Assembly: GCA_963758555.1 (NCBI GenBank)
Contig: CAVWVW010000003.1
Span: 1,116,001 to 1,180,000, forward strand
Length of the DNA: 64,000 nt
Direction: 5' to 3'
From: CAIUMH01 sp963758555
GTDB lineage: Bacteria; Actinomycetota; Acidimicrobiia; Acidimicrobiales; RAAP-2
Shown in pieces: positions 53,888 through 63,181 of the stretch. Within the stretch, counting starts at the first letter, position 1. Each line of letters starts with the position of its first letter. The notes under the pieces are model-generated. The model was not told the DNA's origin. It searched no databases and saw only the letters and a program-made list of their open reading frames with translations. The position numbers and the translations under genes were made by a program.

Positions 53888-55584
53888 CCTCCTCGCTGCT
53901 GGTCTGGCTCAGGAGGGCTCGGCCCTCCAGGGCGAGCTTGCTCAAGGCAGCAGCGCTCTCGATGCTCGCTGCGGTGACCTCGATCGCCCTCTTGGGCGGT
54001 TCAGGGCTGCTCATCGGCAAGGCTGCGGGGGGTGGCGGCCTGGCCTCTCTCGGCGTGCTCTTGGTCGTCATCGAGCTCGTGGCCTTCCTCAGAGCGCCTC
54101 TGCGCTATCAAGAGCGGATCATCACCCACTCGGTGGCGCTCGGCTCGATGGTCCGATGGCGAACCTGGCTCTTCGACACGGTCGCTGCTCGGCTGCCCGG
54201 CGGGCTGTCGTCTGCGTCGAGCGGCGATCTGCTCGATCGAGCCATCGAAGACGTCGACGCTCTGGAGGACCTCTGGGTTCGCCTCGCGCTCCCCGTCCTG
54301 AGCGCGCTGGTCACCGGTCTCCTCGGCGTGGTGGTGGTGGTGATCTTCGACCCCGCCGCGGGCGGGGTGCTCGCAGCGGGCTTCGTCCTCGGGTGCGCCG
54401 TCTCGGTGCTCGTGGCTCGTGGCGCCGAGCCCGAAGCGGTGGCTGAGGCGAGATGGCGTGGCGAGACGACTGCCAAGACCGTCGATCTGGTAGTCGGACT
54501 TGCCGAGCTGACCATGGCCAACGGCGCGTCGGCGGTGCTGGAGCAGATCGACGCAGCGGAGCGGCGCCGTCGAGGGATGGTCTGGCGATCAGGAGCGCGC
54601 CGAGGCATGGGCATGAGCCTCGTCAGCCTCCTGAGCGGCCTGGCAGTGCTCGGTGTGGTCCTGCTGACCGCCGATGCGGTCCAGGCCGGCTCGCTCACCG
54701 CGGCGGGTGCCGCTGGCTTGAGCTTGGTCGCCCTCGCCAGCATCGAACCGCTCCTGAACATGGTCGTCGCCTCCTTGCGGGCTCCCGAGGTGGCGGCGTC
54801 TGCTGATCGTCTCTCGAGCATCGAAGCGATTCCTCTCACCGTGCACGAGCCCGAGCACCCGGTGCCCTGGCCCTCGCGCTCATCGATCGTGCTCGCCGGC
54901 CTCGACGTGGCCCCTGCCCCCGGCCATCCTCCGGTCCTCCGCGGTGCCTCCCTCGAGATCCGACCAGGCGAGCGCCTCGCTCTCCTCGGAGCCTCCGGCG
55001 CCGGCAAGTCGACCGTGTGCGCACTGCTCCTGCGCTTCATCGCCCCCCAAGCTGGACGGCTCTCGGTCGGTGCGGTGCCGTTCGAGGACCTCGATACCCT
55101 CGAGCTGCGCCAGCGCATCGCCCTGCTCGATCAGAGCCCTGTCCTCTTCGGCGGGACCATCGCCGACACGCTTCGCCTCGGCGATCCCGCGGCCACCGAC
55201 GAGCAGCTCACCGCCATGCTCGAGCGGGTCGACCTCGGCGAGCTGGGCGACGATGCCCTCTCGCTCGATCTCGCCGAAGGTGGCGCCTCGCTCTCAGGTG
55301 GCCAGCAGCGTCGCTTGGCCCTCGCCCGCGTGCTGCTGCGTCGCCCTGAGGTGCTCTTGCTCGATGAGCCCACCGCCGGACTCGACGAGAGCCACGGCAT
55401 CGAGGTCCTCCGTCGGGCGCTCGAGGGGGCCCCGGAGGCCACGGTGATCCTCTGCACGCACCGGGTCGCAGAGACCCAGGGATTCGACCGGATCTTCCTC
55501 CTCGACGACGGCGACTTCCACCAGCTCGACGACGCAGCGCGCGCTGCGTTCCTCACGCAGAGCTCCCCCACGCTCGAGCCCTAG
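53884..55584 (+). CDS. cydC: ABC exporter subunit CydC
   Basis: This 566-residue partner of CydD has six membrane helices and an ATPase with Walker A GASGAGKST, Q-loop LLDQSPVLFGG, a canonical signature LSGGQQRRLALARVLL and Walker B VLLLDEPTAGLDE. One canonical and one variant signature suggest an asymmetric heterodimer. The ATG overlaps the cydD stop. A strong hairpin lies about 90 bases after its end. Confidence 0.92.
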   Translation: MTSSLLVWLRRARPSRASLLKAAALSMLAAVTSIALLGGSGLLIGKAAGGGGLASLGVLLVVIELVAFLRAPLRYQERIITHSVALGSMVRWRTWLFDTVAARLPGGLSSASSGDLLDRAIEDVDALEDLWVRLALPVLSALVTGLLGVVVVVIFDPAAGGVLAAGFVLGCAVSVLVARGAEPEAVAEARWRGETTAKTVDLVVGLAELTMANGASAVLEQIDAAERRRRGMVWRSGARRGMGMSLVSLLSGLAVLGVVLLTADAVQAGSLTAAGAAGLSLVALASIEPLLNMVVASLRAPEVAASADRLSSIEAIPLTVHEPEHPVPWPSRSSIVLAGLDVAPAPGHPPVLRGASLEIRPGERLALLGASGAGKSTVCALLLRFIAPQAGRLSVGAVPFEDLDTLELRQRIALLDQSPVLFGGTIADTLRLGDPAATDEQLTAMLERVDLGELGDDALSLDLAEGGASLSGGQQRRLALARVLLRRPEVLLLDEPTAGLDESHGIEVLRRALEGAPEATVILCTHRVAETQGFDRIFLLDDGDFHQLDDAARAAFLTQSSPTLEP

Positions 55585-55676
55585 TCAGCACGGTCGAATC
55601 GGTCGTTTCCAACCTTGCGTTGCGCCGCTTGCGCCCCTATCGTGCAGACCAATGGCAGGGGGGGCCAGGCGTTTCG

Positions 55677-55712
55677 GCCACCTGCCCGTGGGCTTCGCCC
55701 CGGGCAGGTGGC
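55677..55712. terminator. Strong bidirectional hairpin after cydC
   Basis: GCCACCTGCCCG pairs with CGGGCAGGTGGC over 12 bp, and an inner GGGC/GCCC stem closes a TTC loop with one bulged T. It lies between cydC (+) and the convergent DUF2889 gene (-), so it can end both transcripts. No T-run is present. Confidence 0.65.
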
Positions 55713-55740
55713 ACGAAGCGCATCGAAGGCCTCTCGCCTC

Positions 55741-56355
55741 CTAGAGCTCGCCTCTCTGCTTGGCTGCTTCCTCGTAGGTCTCGAGACGGGGCACCGGATA
55801 GACCGTCCCCGGCACCCAGCCCATGCGAAGCTTCACCGGAGCGACGCCGTCTTCTGCCCACACGTGACACGTGTTGGTGAGCCAGCCACCGTCCTGGGCG
55901 CCAGCAGGCATGCCGGTCCCCTTTGGTGAGGTCCCGCCGACCGTCTTGCCTTGGATGACGACGGTCCCGAGCGCTCGAGCGAGGAACTCGAGATGCGTGC
56001 AACCCTTCGTCCGTCCAAGGAGCTCTTGGACTCGGCGGGTGTAGCCCTTGGCCACCGAGACGCCGACCAGCTGCTGGAATGCCGGTTCGATGTCGGAGCA
56101 CTCGAGGTGAGGATGGACACGCATCGTGGCGCGCACTGCGGTGATCACGAGGCTCTGCGCGTCGACCTTCAAGCAGAGCTCCATGTCGTGCACCTGGCCA
56201 GCTGCCCCCAAGATCGGCCCAGGCGCTCGCACGTCGCTGAGGCGACCGCGCACCTCGAGGTTCTCCCCGTCGGCGAAGCAGCTCATGGTGATGGTGCGCG
56301 TCGTCAGCAGCTCAGCGCCCTCGTCGTCGCAGACCCAGTGTTCGGTGTGATCCAT
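55741..56355 (-). CDS. DUF2889 family protein
   Basis: The 204-residue protein fits DUF2889: early TTRTITMSCFADGENLEVRGRL, split here as TTRTITMSC and LEVRGRLSD, with VRATMRVHPHLEC and a central GCTHLEFLARALGT. Conserved His and Cys residues (MRVHPHLEC, KGCTHL) may bind metal or take part in catalysis. Members occur in actinobacteria and proteobacteria near aromatic-degradation genes; the role is not established. ATG 56355 was preferred over an upstream TTG. It ends the minus-strand group that starts with PhzF, after a 36-base gap. Confidence 0.75.
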   Translation of the reverse strand: MDHTEHWVCDDEGAELLTTRTITMSCFADGENLEVRGRLSDVRAPGPILGAAGQVHDMELCLKVDAQSLVITAVRATMRVHPHLECSDIEPAFQQLVGVSVAKGYTRRVQELLGRTKGCTHLEFLARALGTVVIQGKTVGGTSPKGTGMPAGAQDGGWLTNTCHVWAEDGVAPVKLRMGWVPGTVYPVPRLETYEEAAKQRGEL

Positions 56356-56391
56356 GGTGCCAGTCAAGCCGGTGGCGGCCTCACCGGACCA

Positions 56392-56994
56392 CTAGGGCGC
56401 GGGCGGATGGGCCGGCACCTCATTGAAGCTCAGCAGCTGGGGACCTCGAGGTCCCATGGCGATCCTCGTCACCGAGCCGTTCGACAAGCGGGTCCGCCAG
56501 GCAAGCAAAGGGTCGGCGTCGAGAGCCCACACCACCGCCGCCTTGATCGGCGAGACGTGGCTGACCACCACCACGTCGCCGGCGTCGTCGCGGGCACCGG
56601 TGCCTGGCGCCGCGAAGAGCTCCTCGAGGGCTCCCGCCACCCGCTCTCCCAGTGCCACCAGGCTCTCTCCTCCGGGAGGAGCGAAGTCGGCATCGGTCGT
56701 CCAGCGGTCCCAGAGCCCAGGCGGCACCTCGCTGAGCGGCCTGCCGTCGAGCTCGCCGTAGTCGATCTCCACGAACCGATCGTCGATGACGATCGGTCGG
56801 CGCTCGCTCACCAGCTCCGCCGTCTGGCGAGCGCGGAGCAGCGAAGAGCTCCGAAGCTCGGTGAGCGGTCCGAGGAGCCCGGCGGCGGCCGATGCCTGCG
56901 AGGCGCCGAGCGTCGTGAGGGGAGCATCGAGGCGCCCCGCCAGCGCGCCGGCGGCGTTCAACGTCGACTCACCGTGCCGGACGAGGATCAGCAC
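56392..56994 (-). CDS. Histidine phosphatase family protein
   Basis: This 200-residue enzyme has the RHGES motif (LILVRHGESTLN) with the phospho-accepting His, SSSLLRARQTAE, the Glu in DYGELDGRP and the second His in VVVSHVSPIK. Such phosphatases act on phosphosugars, phospholipids or nucleotides, or are cofactor-independent mutase relatives. The start is a GTG three bases after the zinc-ribbon gene, so translation is coupled. The substrate is unknown. Confidence 0.9.
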   Translation of the reverse strand: MLILVRHGESTLNAAGALAGRLDAPLTTLGASQASAAAGLLGPLTELRSSSLLRARQTAELVSERRPIVIDDRFVEIDYGELDGRPLSEVPPGLWDRWTTDADFAPPGGESLVALGERVAGALEELFAAPGTGARDDAGDVVVVSHVSPIKAAVVWALDADPLLAWRTRLSNGSVTRIAMGPRGPQLLSFNEVPAHPPAP

Positions 56995-56997
56995 CGC

Positions 56998-57730
56998 TCA
57001 GCTCGAGAGCTGATCGGCCCGGATCAAGATGCGGTCGCACTGCTCGCACGTCGAGATCTCCTCGGGCGGAAGGTGGCGGAGCCGGTCGTTCTCCGCCGCG
57101 GACAGCGCCAGGTGGCACCCTGTGCACGTCTGGTGCTCCAAGCCGCGCCGCACCGGCACCACCACCGCGGGCCGCGATCTTCTCGTAGCGAGCGAGCAAG
57201 CTCGGCTCGACGTCCGCGGCGGCGGCTCGGCGAGCAGCCCGGCGATCGTCGAGGACGGTGTCGAGCTCTGTCTCCTGCGCTTGGAGCTCTCCGAGGAGGC
57301 GATCGCGCTCGCCCAGCATCGGCGCCGCCTCGACGCGTAGAGCCTCGAGCCGCAGCTCGAGCGGCTCGAGCGCCTCCATGAGCTCGAGCTCTTGCTCTTC
57401 GAGGCCCTCGAGACGCTCTGCGAGGTGGCGGGCCTCATCGTGCATCTGAGCGAGCTCGCGACCGCCGCCCGTCGCCGACGCGAGGCGAGCATCAACCTGA
57501 GCCTTTCGCTCCGCAAGCTGTCCGGCTTGCACCTCGAGCGACGCAAGGCTCGCTGCCAAGGGCGCCCGCTCTGGCTCGAGCAGCGCGCGCGCCCGCTCGA
57601 GCTCGGCGAAGTGCTCACCCAGCTCGCCCAGCGCGCGACGCGCTGGCAGCGACCCACGGCTGCGCTCGAGCGCCACGAGCTCGACGTCGAGATCCGCCAC
57701 CGCGTTGAGCGAGTCGAGCAGTCCGGTCAC
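56998..57730 (-). CDS. Coiled-coil zinc-ribbon protein (CT398-like), one frameshift
   Basis: About 170 residues of coiled coil (ELERARALLEPERAPL, LEGLEEQELELMEALEPL) are followed by a C4 zinc ribbon: TCTGCHLALS and STCEQCDRILI. The family is described as a possible nucleic-acid-binding protein. The frame breaks near 57165, where CGCGGTGG should lose a G to give AARVVVPVRRGLEHQTCTGC; repaired length is 243. The GTG start overlaps the NUDIX stop (GTGA). In actinobacteria it often precedes a phosphatase or RNase H gene. Confidence 0.85.
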
Positions 57731-58318
57731 GACGTCGGTCCTTGCTCCATGCGCTCCACGATGGCACGCCACTGAGGCTGGTGGGACAACCAGATCGCTT
57801 CGAGTCGTCTGAGTGCAGGAGCCAGAGCCTCCTCGGCGAGGGCCGGGGCCTCTCGGAAGGAGCACCACCTGACTTCCTGGCTCTCGCCCGAGGGCGGCGA
57901 GGGGTCCACGCGCGGGGGCCAGCACGACATAGCGAAGATCAAGGTGCGTGTGGCCTCGCGGCCCCGCGTGGCAGTCGACGTGCACCAGGAGTGGACCGCT
58001 CGGCGGGTGCTCGACGAGCAGCCCGGTCTCCTCGGTGGTCTCTCGGAGCGCTCCCTCCTCGGGCAGCTCGTCTGTGTCGACGTGACCCCCCGGCTGCACC
58101 CAGATGCCGAGGCGACGGTGCCGGTGCAGCACCGTGCCCCTCGTCCCGACCACGAAGCCCGACGCCGTCACGTGCACGGGATCGGCGTCCTCATCGAAGG
58201 GATGCTCCAGTCGATCGACCTCGGCGATGAGCCTCTCGATCGATGACGCCTCTCGCTCATCGACGGGCTCGATGGCACCGACGTCTCGCAGCAGGGCCGG
58301 GAGCCTCGGATCGCTCAC
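57727..58318 (-). CDS. NUDIX hydrolase, one frameshift
   Basis: The catalytic NUDIX box reads GGHVDTDELPEEGALRETTEETG in nearly full form (GHVD...REtxEExG, Mg2+-binding glutamates). It starts with a helical N-terminal part of about 45 residues. After LDLRYVVLAPA the frame is lost near 57925 by one extra base in GCGCGTG; the second frame carries SGESQEVRWCSF and ends QGPTS. Repaired length is 196. It hydrolyses a nucleoside diphosphate linked to another group; the substrate is unknown. The GTG start overlaps the PPOX stop. Confidence 0.85.
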
Positions 58319-58983
58319 GAGGGTGTGGCGAGGCGCGCTACGGACTGGGGCACGGGAATCTCGCCACGTCCGACGGCGCCATCGGGCGCGGGGATCGGCG
58401 CGACGAAGGAGGAGACGAGGGGGACGGTCCCAGCCCAGGCGGTGCCAGTCACGTCGTCAGGCTCGTCCTCGGGCGGCCCTTCGCTGATCTTGGCCGAGGC
58501 GCGCTCGATCGTGACCTCGACGACCTTCGTGCGACGCAGCTCGCTCTCGCTCGAGCGGCGGACCTCAGCGGCTCGACCCGGCAAGATGCCCTCGACCAGA
58601 TCATCGAGCGCCACAGCGGCCTCCTCGGGGTCCTCGAGGACCCGACCAGGACCGAAGAGGACGACGGAGCGGTAGGCCATCGAGGAGTTGAACGTGGAGC
58701 GAGCCACGATGATGCCGTCGAGCAGCGTCACGCTGACACAGAGCTCGGCGCTCTGGCCCGCGCTCCTGAGCAAGAGGGAGGAGACCGATCCGTGGAGCAG
58801 GAGGGTGTCGTGACGCCGCACGAACAGCGTGGGCAGGACCAGCGGCGCCCCGTCTCGGAGCACACCGACGTGGCACAGGGGCGTGGCATCGAGGATGTCG
58901 TCGATGACCTGGCGCTCGTAGCTCGCCAGCTCCGGAAGTCGACGCACCCGGGTCCGCTCGTCGTTCGCCCACGCCTCGCTCAC
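58315..58983 (-). CDS. Pyridoxamine-5'-phosphate-oxidase-like flavin-binding protein
   Basis: The 222-residue split-barrel protein has VIDDILDATPLCHVGVLRDG and LPTLFVRRHDTLLLHGSV, typical of the COG3467/NimA-like branch that binds FMN or F420. The middle holds MAYRSVVLFGPGRVLED. It probably reduces a small molecule or senses flavins. The N-terminus is extended by about 20 residues rich in Arg. GTG start overlaps the PhzF stop, and its own stop overlaps the NUDIX start. Confidence 0.85.
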   Translation of the reverse strand: MSEAWANDERTRVRRLPELASYERQVIDDILDATPLCHVGVLRDGAPLVLPTLFVRRHDTLLLHGSVSSLLLRSAGQSAELCVSVTLLDGIIVARSTFNSSMAYRSVVLFGPGRVLEDPEEAAVALDDLVEGILPGRAAEVRRSSESELRRTKVVEVTIERASAKISEGPPEDEPDDVTGTAWAGTVPLVSSFVAPIPAPDGAVGRGEIPVPQSVARLATPS

Positions 58984-59753
58984 GCGTCCTCCTCAGCTCG
59001 AAGCTTCGTCACACCTGTGACCATGACCCCATCGTCTTCGATCGTCACCTCGAGTCGTCCGCCTCGGGTCGAGCACTGGTGCACTCGATAGCGCCGCTCC
59101 CCCAGGCGCTGCGCCACCAGCGGCCCGAGCGAGCAGTGCGCGCTCCCGGTCACGGGATCCTCATCGATCCCGATTCGGGGTCCGAAGACGCGCACGCTCA
59201 CCTCAGCACCCACGCCCCCCATGGACCAGACGATGACCATCTCGGCCGGATCTGCCCTCAGGGAAGCGAGCTCAGGATGGAGCGCTCTCAGCGCACTCGG
59301 ACCTTCCACCTCGACCAGGAGCACCCCGTCGGACCGCATCGCCCCCACGGCTCCGGCTCGCTCAGCCCACGCAGGAGCCTCCACCGGGTTGGTCGCCCGT
59401 CGAGGCAGGAGGACCGCTGAGCGATCCTCGGCGGTTCGAGCCTCGAGCAGCCCCGCCCGGGACGAGAACGAGGCGCTCGAGGTTCCCGTGCTCGCCGAGA
59501 GCACCGCCATCGCCGCCAGCGTGGCATGGCCACACAGGTCGACTTCACAGCTCGGGGTGAACCAGCGCAAGCGGGGCTGCGCGGCGAGGTCGCTCACGAA
59601 GGCGGTCTCGGACAGGCCGACCTCCTGGGCGATCGAGGCCATCGTCACCTCATCGAGCCCGCGCTCGTCGAGCACGACGCCCGCTGGGTTGCCGAGCGCG
59701 TCAGGCCCACAGAAGACGTCGACGACGCTGACCGTGGTACCCGCCACCTGCAT
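58980..59753 (-). CDS. PhzF family isomerase/epimerase-like protein
   Basis: This 257-residue protein has the PhzF signatures VDVFCGPDALGNPAGVVLD, the acid residue in GLSETAFV and RWFTPSCEVDLCGHATLA. PhzF-fold enzymes isomerise or epimerise by general acid-base catalysis without cofactors. A late GIDEDPVTGSAHCSLG is also canonical. It opens a minus-strand unit of at least five coupled genes. ATG 59753 was preferred because the fold begins at once; longer frames add low-complexity DNA from the divergent gene. The substrate is not known. Confidence 0.9.
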   Translation of the reverse strand: MQVAGTTVSVVDVFCGPDALGNPAGVVLDERGLDEVTMASIAQEVGLSETAFVSDLAAQPRLRWFTPSCEVDLCGHATLAAMAVLSASTGTSSASFSSRAGLLEARTAEDRSAVLLPRRATNPVEAPAWAERAGAVGAMRSDGVLLVEVEGPSALRALHPELASLRADPAEMVIVWSMGGVGAEVSVRVFGPRIGIDEDPVTGSAHCSLGPLVAQRLGERRYRVHQCSTRGGRLEVTIEDDGVMVTGVTKLRAEEDA

Positions 59754-59801
59754 GGCTCGAGCCTGCCACAGCCCCTCGGCGAGCCACCTAGGGTCGCTTG
59801 G

Positions 59802-60620
59802 ATGGCACGGGACCTCGTGGTAGCCAGCTTCAACCTCCACGCCGGCGTCGACGCGTGGGGTCGTCCCTTCGACGTCACCGCCGCAGCGACCTCCCTGGGT
59901 GCCGACGTCCTCTTGCTCCAAGAGGCGTGGACGCCCGAAGGAAGCACCGGGATCGCTCCCCAGATTGCTGCCGCGATCGGTGGCTCCGCCCACGAGACCA
60001 TCCTTGGCGAGGGTCGTCGTGCGCTCCCCCACCCCCGAGCGCCAGCGACGTGGCACCGTCGCTGGTCGCGCGTCGACGGGGATCACGGCCTGTTCCTCGA
60101 CTCCGTGCGGCCGCTCAAGCGAAGCCTCGCCGCTTCTGAGCGCTTTGCCACCGCTGAGCCCGGCTCACTCTCCTTGGCCATCGTCTCGAAGCTGCCGGTC
60201 CGATCCACCGCCGTCTTCGAGCTGCCACGTCTGCGACGAGACCGCGTTCGCCGCACGGTCCTCGAGGCCCAGCTGGAGCTCGGCGACGAGGTGATCACCG
60301 TCGTCTGCGTCCACATGAGCCATCTCACTCACGGCTCTCATCGCCACTTCAAGGCGCTGCGCGCGGAGCTCGACCGCCTCGGTGGCTGGCGCTCGGCGAC
60401 CGTCGTTGGCGGTGACATGAACCTCTGGGGTCCCGGCGTCTCGCTTCAGCTTCCTCGCTGGCGACGAGCCGTGAAGGCGAAGACCTGGCCCGCGTGGAGG
60501 CCCCACAGCCAGATCGACCACCTGCTGATCGGTCATGGCCTCGTCGTTGAAGGTCATCGTGCCAGCGGCGAGCTCGGCAGCGACCACCTGGCGGTCGTCG
60601 CTCGCCTCAGGCTCCGGTGA
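59802..60620 (+). CDS. Endonuclease/exonuclease/phosphatase family protein
   Basis: This 272-residue enzyme has the EEP motifs VVASFNLHAGVDAWG, LLLQEAW (metal-binding Glu), VVGGDMNLWG (Asp-Asn), QIDHLLIG and SDHLAVVA (catalytic His). It could cut DNA or hydrolyse phosphodiesters such as inositol phosphates or sphingomyelin-like lipids. There is no signal peptide. It is divergent from phzF with a 48-base gap and converges with a 14-base overlap on the MFS gene. Confidence 0.9.
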   Translation: MARDLVVASFNLHAGVDAWGRPFDVTAAATSLGADVLLLQEAWTPEGSTGIAPQIAAAIGGSAHETILGEGRRALPHPRAPATWHRRWSRVDGDHGLFLDSVRPLKRSLAASERFATAEPGSLSLAIVSKLPVRSTAVFELPRLRRDRVRRTVLEAQLELGDEVITVVCVHMSHLTHGSHRHFKALRAELDRLGGWRSATVVGGDMNLWGPGVSLQLPRWRRAVKAKTWPAWRPHSQIDHLLIGHGLVVEGHRASGELGSDHLAVVARLRLR

Positions 60621-61860
60621 GGTCCTCGGCTCCAAGCGTGCCCTCGAGCATCGTCCCCTTGGTCTCGGGGAGCCTCAGCAACAAGATCAATGCCGGGATG
60701 GTGGGAAGGAACGTGACCAAGGCCGCGACCTCGAAGGAGTGGGCGCTGTCGGCCAAGGCGCCGAAGGTCACGAGGCCGAGCACGGCACCGAGCACCCCGG
60801 CCACGATGCCCCAGCCCGCCACCGAGGCCCGGATCTCCGTCGGGAAGAGCTCGTTGGAGAGCGCGGTCCCACCGGGTGCGAGGAAACCGGTCGACAAGAT
60901 CCCCACCGAGTAGCCCACCACCACCAGTGGCTTGCCTCCCGAGTAGACGACGAGCGCGGCGAGGCCCACGGCGGTGATGCCGATGCCGACGGCTGGCCTT
61001 CGTCCGAAGCGATCCGCCACGACTCGACCGAGCAGCAGGCCCCCCAGCCCGAAGAGGGCCGAGACGGTGATCATGGCCGATTCGATCCCCTTGGGCAGGT
61101 GGACGACGTTCTCGGCGTAGAGGTACACGAAGCTCGACGCCGGAGAGGAGACCGCTGAGGTGGCGAAGATCAGACCGAGCACCTCTAAGAGGCGCACCAC
61201 GTGCTCAGAGCCCACGGAGCCGAAGCGGACCTTGGTCGCGGGCTCGAGCGTCTCCCGCTCCGTCGGCTCGGGGAACTGCTTTCGAAGCACCACGACGAGG
61301 GCCAGAGGGATGGCGGCGGTCACGAAGAGGACCCTGAAGCCGGCGATGCCGCGGAGCGCCGCGTGCGCCAACACGTTGATGCCGGCGCCCAGCCCGTAGC
61401 CACCGGTCACCACGGCGAGCGCCATGGCTCTGCGATCAGGTCGCGAGAGCTCGGCCACGACCACCTGAGACAGCGCCGCTGACGCCGAGAGGAAGGGCCG
61501 TCCCAAGGCGAAGATGGCCACGAACCACCAGTACGACGGGCTCACGGCGGCGAGGATGGTGGCCAGCAGGCCGAGCACCGTCCACCCGATCAGGGTGCGA
61601 TGTCGGCCAAGGCGGTCGGCGAGAGCCGCTAGCGGCAAGCCGCCGAGCGACGCCAAGCGCAAGATGGCGAGCCCAACGCCGAGGACGGTCCCCGACAAGC
61701 CCGCCTGCTCGGTGATCGACGCGTTGTGCACGGCGTGGCCGAAGGTGGTGGCCACGTCACCCAGGGCCGCCACCGCTCCAAACTGTCCGTAGCCGGCGGC
61801 GATGGCGATCACCGTGACGACCAGGATCGGCCGGCTCAGAGCGTCGCGCAGGCGAGTCAC
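60607..61860 (-). CDS. MFS transporter
   Basis: This 417-residue protein has about twelve membrane helices and the loop motif ALADRLGRHRTLIGW (GxLaDrxGrkxxl) between helices 2 and 3, repeated as VVADRFGRRPAVGI after helix 8. It resembles sugar or metabolite:proton symporters. The start is one of two adjacent GTGs; 61860 gives better spacing to GGAGG. It converges on the EEP gene with a 14-base overlap. The substrate is unknown. Confidence 0.88.
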   Translation of the reverse strand: MTRLRDALSRPILVVTVIAIAAGYGQFGAVAALGDVATTFGHAVHNASITEQAGLSGTVLGVGLAILRLASLGGLPLAALADRLGRHRTLIGWTVLGLLATILAAVSPSYWWFVAIFALGRPFLSASAALSQVVVAELSRPDRRAMALAVVTGGYGLGAGINVLAHAALRGIAGFRVLFVTAAIPLALVVVLRKQFPEPTERETLEPATKVRFGSVGSEHVVRLLEVLGLIFATSAVSSPASSFVYLYAENVVHLPKGIESAMITVSALFGLGGLLLGRVVADRFGRRPAVGIGITAVGLAALVVYSGGKPLVVVGYSVGILSTGFLAPGGTALSNELFPTEIRASVAGWGIVAGVLGAVLGLVTFGALADSAHSFEVAALVTFLPTIPALILLLRLPETKGTMLEGTLGAEDLTGA

Positions 61861-62029
61861 CACCCCTCCTTGGTCACGCTGGCGGGCCCGAGGGACACGA
61901 CGCTCGACGGGTCGATGCGGTCAGAGCCCTGTGCACCTGGCGAAGCCTCGCAGAGCGACCACGGATGGTCCAGGTCGGGGTGAGCTCCGGGTCTGTCCGA
62001 GGACCTCGGCATGGAGGCCTCGAGAAGCC

Positions 62030-63010
62030 TCAGACGTGACCTCGCACCGGATGAGGCACGTAGGGCGCCTCGAGTGCTTCAAGCTCGGCCTCGGTCAGCT
62101 CGAGCTCCATCGACGAGAGCGCATCAGAGAGGTGCTCGACCTTGGTGGCACCGACGATGGGGGCCGTGACCGCCTCACGCGAGAGGAGCCATGCCATCGC
62201 CACCTGTGCCATGGGGACGTGACGGTGCTCGGCCACAGTCGAGACCGCATCGACCACGTCGAAGTCCGCCTCGCCGTAGAGGGCGTCGCCGAAGGTGTCG
62301 CTCTGAGCGCGCAACGTCAGCTTCTCGCCTTGGCGGGTGCGGTTCCCGGCCAAGAGGCCCCGAGCCAACGGGCTCCACGGGATGATGCCGACGCCCTGGT
62401 CGACGCACTGCGGGATCATCTCGCGCTCCTCCTCGCGATAGGCGAGGTTGTAGTGGTTCTGCATCGAGACGAACGCGGTGAGGCCCTCGAGTGCGGCTAC
62501 GTGCTGCATCTTGGCGAACTGCCATGCATGCATCGAGCTGGCCCCGATGTAGCGAGCCTTGCCCGAGCGGACCACCTCGTGGAGCGCTCCCATCGTCTCG
62601 GCGATCGGGACTGTCGGGTCAAAACGATGGATCTGGTACAGGTCGACGTAGTCAACGCCGAGCCGAGCCAAGGAGGCGTCGATGGCAGCGTGGATGTGCT
62701 TGGCCGACAGACCGCGCCCATTCGCTCCCGGTGTCATCGGTCCATGGACCTTGGTGGCGAGGACGAGCTCGTCTCGACTCAGGTACTGCTGGACCAGCTT
62801 GCCTGTGGTCTCCTCGCTGGTGCCCTCGGAGTAGACGTCTGCGGTGTCGAAGAACGTCACACCGCCCTCGACGGCGGTCTTGACGATCGTCGAGGCAACC
62901 TCGTGATCGACCACCCACGGGCGCTGCTCGCTCTTCGTGCCGAAGCTCATCATCCCGAGACAGATCTTCGAGACCTTGAGGCCACTGCGGCCAAGGTTCA
63001 CGTACTCCAC
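62030..63010 (-). CDS. Aldo/keto reductase
   Basis: This 326-residue TIM-barrel NADPH enzyme has the catalytic tetrad: Asp in FFDTADVYSEG, Tyr in the same helix, Lys in LATKVHGP and His in DLYQIHRFD. The NADP segment is GATKVEHLSDAL. It reduces aldehydes or ketones. The GTG at 63010 follows GGAGG at 8 bases and begins VEYVNLGRSGLKV, the usual AKR start; the long frame to 63940 is a shadow of the MaoC-like gene. It is divergent from that gene. Confidence 0.93.
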   Translation of the reverse strand: MEYVNLGRSGLKVSKICLGMMSFGTKSEQRPWVVDHEVASTIVKTAVEGGVTFFDTADVYSEGTSEETTGKLVQQYLSRDELVLATKVHGPMTPGANGRGLSAKHIHAAIDASLARLGVDYVDLYQIHRFDPTVPIAETMGALHEVVRSGKARYIGASSMHAWQFAKMQHVAALEGLTAFVSMQNHYNLAYREEEREMIPQCVDQGVGIIPWSPLARGLLAGNRTRQGEKLTLRAQSDTFGDALYGEADFDVVDAVSTVAEHRHVPMAQVAMAWLLSREAVTAPIVGATKVEHLSDALSSMELELTEAELEALEAPYVPHPVRGHV

Positions 63011-63181
63011 TGCGACCACCTCCACGGCGCCCGATGGCGACCACAGACTCTGCCTAGCACGCAGCGATTCGGTGCCGCAGGCGATCGAGATCCCCTCGGA
63101 GCCCTCGGGAGCGCTCCACGCCACCCCCACTACGCTTGCTCTCTCGCCCCACCACGATCCTGCCCACGAAGGAGCCACGGA

